In this document: positions 58,454 through 64,000 of the stretch, one piece after another
Position numbering within the stretch: position 1 is the stretch's first letter
Layout of the letters: each line of letters starts with the position of its first letter
Source of the DNA: Gibbula magus
Taxonomy: Eukaryota > Mollusca > Gastropoda > Trochida > Trochidae
DNA length: 64,000 nucleotides
Direction of reading: 5' to 3'
Assembly: GCA_936450465.1 (NCBI GenBank)
Contig: OW388291.1
Span: 39,768,873-39,832,872 of the forward strand
The notes under the pieces: generated by a model
Told to the model about the DNA's origin: nothing
Seen by the model: only the letters and a program-made list of their open reading frames with translations
Databases searched by the model: none
Translations under genes and position numbers: made by a program

Positions 58454-60225
58454 ATGTCTTCAGATTCCGACGACGGGCTTTTCATCACCCAAAGTAGCTT
58501 TTCCATTTCAAATGTTAATGTTAATTCAAACTTTGAAAAATTTATCGTCACCTTCAGAATTGCAAAAACTGTCTATGGGCGTATCGTCTTTACAATGCAT
58601 GGGTTGAGGAGAGGATCAGAAAAAAAGTCTGTTTGTAATTTCGAATTAAATGTTGATATTTTGACACTAGCAAGGTACGAGGCAAAATTAAATAAAACTT
58701 TGGTTTCCTTCATCGCGGAGGTGAGAAATCAGAAGGGGGAGGAATATCGTGGTAACACACTGTACGAGATGGTGAGCTCTCTCCAGTACTACATCAGGCG
58801 AAACGGCTTTCCAATAAATGTCTTTGAGTCTCCCTATTTCGCCGAATTAAGAAATACCCTCGATGCCAGAATGAAGATTCTAGCACAGCAAGGAATAGGC
58901 ATCGACAAACGTTAGCCGTGCGACATCAGTGTCAGTCAGGAGGATCAGCTGTGGGAGAAGAGGCTGCTTGGTGAGGACACACCCCAGCAGCTGATAGACA
59001 CTCTCGTCAACATCATAGGTAATACACATTCCTCTATCATACACTATTTACAAATATATTAAACATTTTTATTTGAAAAAGTCAATGTTTCCAATTTTAA
59101 TAAATTTCAACATAACTTTAAAATCATACTTTCTCTGTTAAAATAATATATATTAGTTAACTATATACACGTACTGTATAATGACGTTATAGCTACAGCA
59201 CACGTCATTTCAAAGGGAATTTGTTTAGACTAATTTTACAATGCAAGTGTATAAAATGTATATATTGCGTATCTAATGTATTTAACCCTTCGAGTTCATA
59301 TAGTTTAACTTGTGATATGTCTGTAAACAATTTTATTTGATATGGGGAACTGTAATTGTATGTAAAACAAATTTTCTTCGGGATAATAACGACGTATCTT
59401 ATCTTATCTTACACTTGACTTCGTTATAAAACTATTTGTGTTCAACCTGATAGGACTTAACTGTGCCCTGAGAGCTGGCTATGAACACCGCAGCCTGAGG
59501 GTAGGCCTCAACTCTCTGCTTCAACTGGTCGACACCCAACACGGCAAGAAACAATTGCAATATACAGAGGATTACTCCAAGACGAACAGAGGGGGACTCA
59601 AGCATCACAACCTGGACAGAAAAACGTTGACGATTCATCCAAACGAAGAGCGCCCTGAACGATGTCTTGTCAGACTGTACCAGATGTACATGTCATGCGG
59701 TGAGTGAACGAAATGAAATAGTCAGAATTTAAATTTGAATAATACGTTAGGCCTACTCATCTTTATTTTATAAGATTATGATGGTGGTTTGCTGACAATT
59801 AATACTTGCATTATAACAGTATATATGCATGGTTAGGCATTTTGCATGTTTAATGTACTAGTTTGTACATGTATCATGGTATCAGAAAATTGCCTAAATT
59901 TACTAAAATAGATTACTTCTATATTTGTCAATGAAAAGCATATTTTTTACTGAACTTCATTTTGAAAGAATATCATTTCTTACTCCAGACCGAAGAATGG
60001 TAAATGTACCGCATATGAGATACGTCAGTGCCGACAGGTGGTTTTCCGACTGTGCTATCGGCACCCATCCACTGAGGGGTACTATCGGACGTCTGTGTAA
60101 GCAAGCCAGCTTCCCCGGCTTCTTCAGCAACCATTCACTCCGCGCTACTACAGCTACCCGGTGGAATAGATGAACAGCTCATCGCAGAGAGGACAGGACA
60201 TAAGTCTGTAGCAATACGAGGCAAG
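58454..60225 (+). pseudogene. DUF3504 / Crypton tyrosine-recombinase-like gene, broken
   Basis: Exons are 58454-59018, 59454-59699 and 59989-60225, joined by phase-1 introns. The protein resembles the Crypton-derived DUF3504 domain found in ZMYM2/QRICH1/KIAA1958-type proteins: NTLYEMVSSLQYYIRRNG and NTLDARMKILAQQGIG, then QLWEKRLLGEDTPQ, ALRAGYEHRSLR (first catalytic Arg), TEDYSKTNRGGLKH, NEERPERCLV and NHSLRATTATR (HxxR), then GGIDEQLIAERTGHKS. Two lesions break it: an in-frame TAG at 58913-58915 between IDKR and PCDIS, and a deletion near 60158 that shifts the frame before the GH motif. The catalytic Tyr is not seen before the donor at 60226. It could be a decaying Crypton copy or a former host gene; the first exon alone still encodes 153 residues. 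Confidence 0.82.
59363..59411 (+). mobile_element. 3' end of non-LTR retrotransposon with (ATCTT)n tail
   Basis: A cttcgggataataac block followed by atcttatcttatctta, the same layout as the minus-strand copy at 18136. It ends about 40 bp before the acceptor of the second DUF3504 exon. Confidence 0.6.
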
Positions 60226-60455
60226 GTGAGTTTGAAGAGACTGTTTAGTGTTTATATCTACTAATTGATCCAGTAGGCTTATGAAGATGTTGATAACGAT
60301 CGAAAACCGGACAATGAGCGCCAACAGGAGCGCATCAGATTGATAAAGCATAAATTTGTAAACAAATTCATAAATGAGCAGATGAATATCAGTGCACATA
60401 GTATTTCTAGACTTATTTTTATGCCCCTGAATCGGAGATTCCGGAGGTATATTAT

Positions 60456-60985
60456 TATACCCCCGCTACGAAGTAGTCGGGGGTATAAAGCGGTCAGCAC
60501 GTCCGTCCGTCCGTCCGTCCGTCCGTGCGTGCGTCCGTCCGTCCGTCCGTCCGGTTTTTGTTCCGCTCATAATTCTGAAACCAGTTGTTCAAATGTTACG
60601 AAACTTGATATGTACAATCACCATGATGTGTACATCTGCCTTTTGTATGTTTCATAGCCTCATTTGCATAATTTATGCAAATTTTCTCCGTTTTCGACTT
60701 TACCATTCACAGTTTTTGTTCCGCTCATAACTCTGAAACCAGTTGTTCAAATGTTACGAAACTTGATATGTACAATCACCATGATATGTACATCTGCCTT
60801 TTGTATGTTTCATACCCTCATTTGCATAATTTATGCAAATTTTCTTTTTTCATCTTCGCCATTCACACTTTTGGTTCCACTCATAACCCAGACACTAATT
60901 GTTCAAATGTTACGAAACCACTGATGTGTTCATCTGTCATTTTTATATTTCATACCCTCATTTGCATATTTAATGTGTTTTTCTG
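60456..60985 (+). repeat. 'gtccgtcc' element with three ~147-bp internal units
   Basis: Head hairpin tatacccccgctacgaagta with its complement tcgggggtata, a gtccgtcc run, then units starting near 60566, 60713 and 60862 (gttccgctcataactctgaa and catttgcataatttatgcaa). The head is shared with the element at 5961; the body is not. Confidence 0.8.
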
Positions 60986-62365
60986 TGTTTCAATATGACA
61001 AATACGGGACCAAACAAAGTATTTTAACTAAAAGGTAGCAGTATATAGAGAGAAATAGTGTATATAATATATAGTGTATATAAATATATATATAAGCCTA
61101 GATTAAAGTGTAAATATATACACACAACGTATTATCCGTTATGAATGGCCTGAATAGGGTGTGGAGCTGAAAGCCTTCGCCATTATAAAATTGGAGAAAA
61201 TAGTTAACATTGGGTACTCACTTGCTCATATTCAATGTTGAGTTAATAATGCTTATGTATCGTTAAACAGCACTTTTTTAAATTGAAAACAGTATAAACA
61301 TAGGTCTTTGAAGGGCATTTATAAGTGGTATAGCCTACATAAGAACAAGAAGCAGATGCTTCATGTAATTAATGACTGAAAAATATACAATTAATAGTCG
61401 ATTATTATAATCAAAGGTTGGAAAACTTCCACAAATCCACACTACACATAACGAATAAATATTTTTCAAGTTATGAATCGGAGCAGTTGAAAGGAAGGGT
61501 TTGAGCTAATTAAACATTACAGCTTCTTCACGTGTTAAACTTGAAGTGAATTCAATGTTTAATTGTCATATCTCAATTTCAGCTAATTTTTTAATTGAAC
61601 AATAGCTAATTCAAGGTAGAATTCTGTTGACATGTCAGAAGAATTTAAATTTGGGAATGAACTATAAATGCGTCTAATCGTTTGTGAAAACAGTCTCTTT
61701 CAATTATTTCTTTTTTAAATATTTCAAATAATTTCTCAGTAACCTGAGTATTCCTTAATATTGTGAAAAAAATATGAAATCTGTTTGGTAATTAATTTTA
61801 TATTGTAAAGTAAAATCAATATCAATTTCTAAAAGTTATTCCTTAATGTAATAACATTTTCTCATTACAAAGCCAGACAAAATTAATTACTTTGTTTACG
61901 GATTTCTTTGGACAAAATGTATGTATAGGCAATAGCCAAAAAAGAAATTTTGTCTAGTGTACATGTAGATGAAACATTTTCAGGTAAGCATAACAGATTC
62001 AGGGTTTATTAAGAAAATTATAATATTTCACTTATAGTTTTAGTTCAGGAGTAAAATCTGGCAAAATTTTAAATGGAGAAAATTTGCAAATATTTTTAAT
62101 AATTTGGTCAAAATCATGCCAGGAGAATCAGTAAAGTAACATTTTAAGCGTGATGATTTAAAATAATACAACAACCCTTTGTCAATGACATTATTTCAAC
62201 TATTGTGTTATGGAAAACTGAAAATTGAATTGTTCTATTTATTTGTAGCAGACACACATAAAAATAACCTCTGTTGATGAACTTTGATCAATTCATTAAA
62301 CATATAATTTCTTTCTTTAATTTCTATAGATATAAATTATCAATACAGTAATCAAACACATTCTA
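60986..62365. other. AT-rich, nothing recognised
   Basis: No open frame of note, and no organised repeat apart from short AT runs near 61070. Confidence 0.5.
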
Positions 62366-62587
62366 GCCAGCAGTGAATACCCCTTCGACCGATCTGATCG
62401 GTCCGTTGAGCTGAACTATTAAGAACGTATCGGTAAACAAACACAACGGCTAGGCGAGACGACAGAATATTTCGAAAATTGCTTCACTATGAATTCAATA
62501 CCTGATCAGAGGGAAGCTTTGAAATATGAAATACAGAGCCAGCTCAACGGACCAATCAGATCGGTCAAAGGGGTATTTACTGCGGGC
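62366..62587. mobile_element. 222-bp MITE with 48-bp TIRs and TA target site
   Basis: gccagcagtgaataccccttcgacc... at 62366-62413 is inverted at 62540-62587 with about four to five mismatches. TA lies immediately outside both ends. It has no coding capacity; a Tc1/mariner-type non-autonomous element is the simplest reading. Confidence 0.82.
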
Positions 62588-62884
62588 TAACGTTCACGGG
62601 AGAGGTTTTTGTGGTCGATTTTGTGTCGAAGAGCTATTAAAGTTATCTTAGGGGTGACATATGTTGGAAATCAGCAAGGTTTTGCGGAGAAATGTATAAT
62701 TGATAGGTACTTGCGTTCATTTGTAAATGTCACTAATTCTTCGTGTAACTAAGTTGGGGTTTAACGCCGCTTTCAGGAGTATTTCACTTATATTGCGGCT
62801 GCTAGTATTATGGCAGGGAGAAAGCCCACTACGCCATGTGGCTATGCATTGCAGTGAAACCTGCGAGCATCGGCTTGAACTAGC

Positions 62885-63050
62885 GAACCATGGGTGGTAC
62901 TACGCTGAAATTTATTGTTGCATTGCCCCCAAACATGACTGCGTGTAGAACAGTTCTATACTGCAGACAAAGTTGCCGTGCCCCTGGCGGGATTCGAACC
63001 CCGGACCTCTTGAACCGAAGCCGAACGCGCTAACCACTGCCCCCTAAAGG
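62885..63050 (-). repeat. tRNA-derived SINE, copy 1
   Basis: On the minus strand: ggcagtggttagcgcgttcg (A box) and ccggggttcgaatcccgcc (B box), followed by a body containing ctgcagtatagaac and gtagtaccaccc. The acceptor stem does not pair, so it is not a functional tRNA. It shares its body with the copy at 63255. Confidence 0.7.
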
Positions 63051-63254
63051 CTTTTTTTAAGGGCCCTGCTGGCATTTAGAGGTGTTACTCAACATCCCTT
63101 CTCCAATAATTATTGGCTTGTTTTGCACCAGAGCTGCGTTATTCATTTGAGGTTTTTTTATACAATCTAGATTAATCTGTCAAGTCAATACTACAAATGA
63201 CATTTCAATCCACAAATATTTATCTGCATTCATTGATTTAAATCCTGCAGACAG

Positions 63255-63410
63255 AAATCATGGATGGTACTACTGTGACGAAATCCAAGGAAGTATTGCA
63301 TCAATACCTTTCCTCATAAACAAGCATTCTCTACTGCAGTAGTTGCAAAGTTCCTAAGACGGGATTCAAACCGTAAACCGAATACACCAAACACTCCCTC
63401 CCCACACATT
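63255..63410 (-). repeat. tRNA-derived SINE, copy 2 (diverged)
   Basis: On the minus strand a degenerate B box, ggtttgaatcccgtc, is followed by aactttgcaac, ctgcagtagagaatgc and gtagtaccatcc in the same order as in copy 1, 370 bp away. No gene is seen in 63411-64000. Confidence 0.65.
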
Positions 63411-64000
63411 CATTGATAAATAAAGATATAAAACAACATAGAATAAATTCAATGTTAAGAAATGCATTTATTTCATCAAGTCTGATTAAGTAAATATATG
63501 AACACTGAATGTGCTATCAAACATGGAGAGGTATGAGAAAATGTATTGTAACAAAGTCATGATTCCAGAGCAGGAAACTCTTCAAAAGTATACAATAGAA
63601 GTATTGTCACAAGTTCAAAATTGTTCAGTAAAACAAATTCACAGTATTTTTCAGTAACAAATTAATACATTTGTCTATTTATATTATGTACATGAATAAA
63701 GTAGAATATGTTTAAAAAATAAATATAATTCTCCTGCTGTAAAATGAACATATATCATATTGAAATGTAGTTAAATATTTAAATCTCTTATCACATTTTA
63801 ATATCTAACTGTTTTTCTACCTTATTTCTTACAACGTTACAATAACATTTTAAACCTTAAACATACTGAAAAAAACTTTCAGTAATTTTTATTAATGTTT
63901 TTGTAAAAGGCATATGTGTTTGTGCTTTCTGGTGTTGATTGAATATTCAAGCTCAGCAATGAGTAGTAATTGATCCGGAATTTGTGCACAAAACTTCACA

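Noticed and set aside
62727..62948. 73-codon frame on the + strand
   Set aside because: Ends in the SINE region, has no recognisable domain and a short, unsupported start.
62950..63050. Possible functional tRNA gene on the minus strand
   Set aside because: A and B boxes are good but the acceptor and T stems do not pair properly, and the body matches a nearby SINE copy.

Overview
The window is animal nuclear DNA. It holds one intron-rich cadherin gene with AG/GT splice sites, a cluster of intronless seven-transmembrane receptor genes, and many transposon relics. It looks AT-rich. The mix of divergent FMRFamide-receptor-like receptors in clusters, Crypton-type recombinase genes, tRNA-derived SINEs and 'gtccgtcc' repeats suggests a marine lophotrochozoan, most likely a mollusc. 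That assignment is an inference; no species can be named.

Region 1 (1 to about 21.6 kb, + strand) is the 3' two thirds of a large cadherin gene. I could place 27 exons between 355 and 20452. Their phases agree at every junction and they total 5,640 nt (1,879 codons plus stop). They encode about 14-15 cadherin (EC) repeats, four complete EGF modules plus a partial fifth, a membrane-proximal segment, a Gly/Ser linker, one transmembrane helix and a very short cytoplasmic tail. The 5' end lies outside the window. Introns and the 3' flank carry tandem repeats and copies of a dispersed element.

Region 2 (about 23 to 56 kb) is a cluster of single-exon class A-like receptors. Six are intact: 23.0 (-), 28.8 (+), 38.5 (+), 43.4 (+), 46.5 (+) and 54.6 kb (-). 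At least five are broken: 33.7, 34.3, 42.2, 44.5 and 49.4 kb. All share the same departures from the class A pattern (QRx for DRY, NxSxNxxFYC for NPxxY, no CWxP, no TM3 cysteine). A head-to-head receptor pair (A on -, B on +) has been duplicated as a block (23928-31399 and 34259-40684). Because one copy often lacks an insertion present in the other, several transposons can be delimited almost to the base: a 1,414-bp Tc1/mariner-like relic, an 837-bp TIR element, an L1/Tx1-like retrotransposon and an L2/CR1-like retrotransposon.

Region 3 (about 57 to 64 kb) holds a broken three-exon DUF3504 (Crypton tyrosine-recombinase-like) gene with a clear TATA box, then foldback and SINE-type repeats. The most interesting parts are the divergent receptor cluster with its duplication history, and the cadherin tail, where a proline-rich repeat is open one frame away from the predicted stop.
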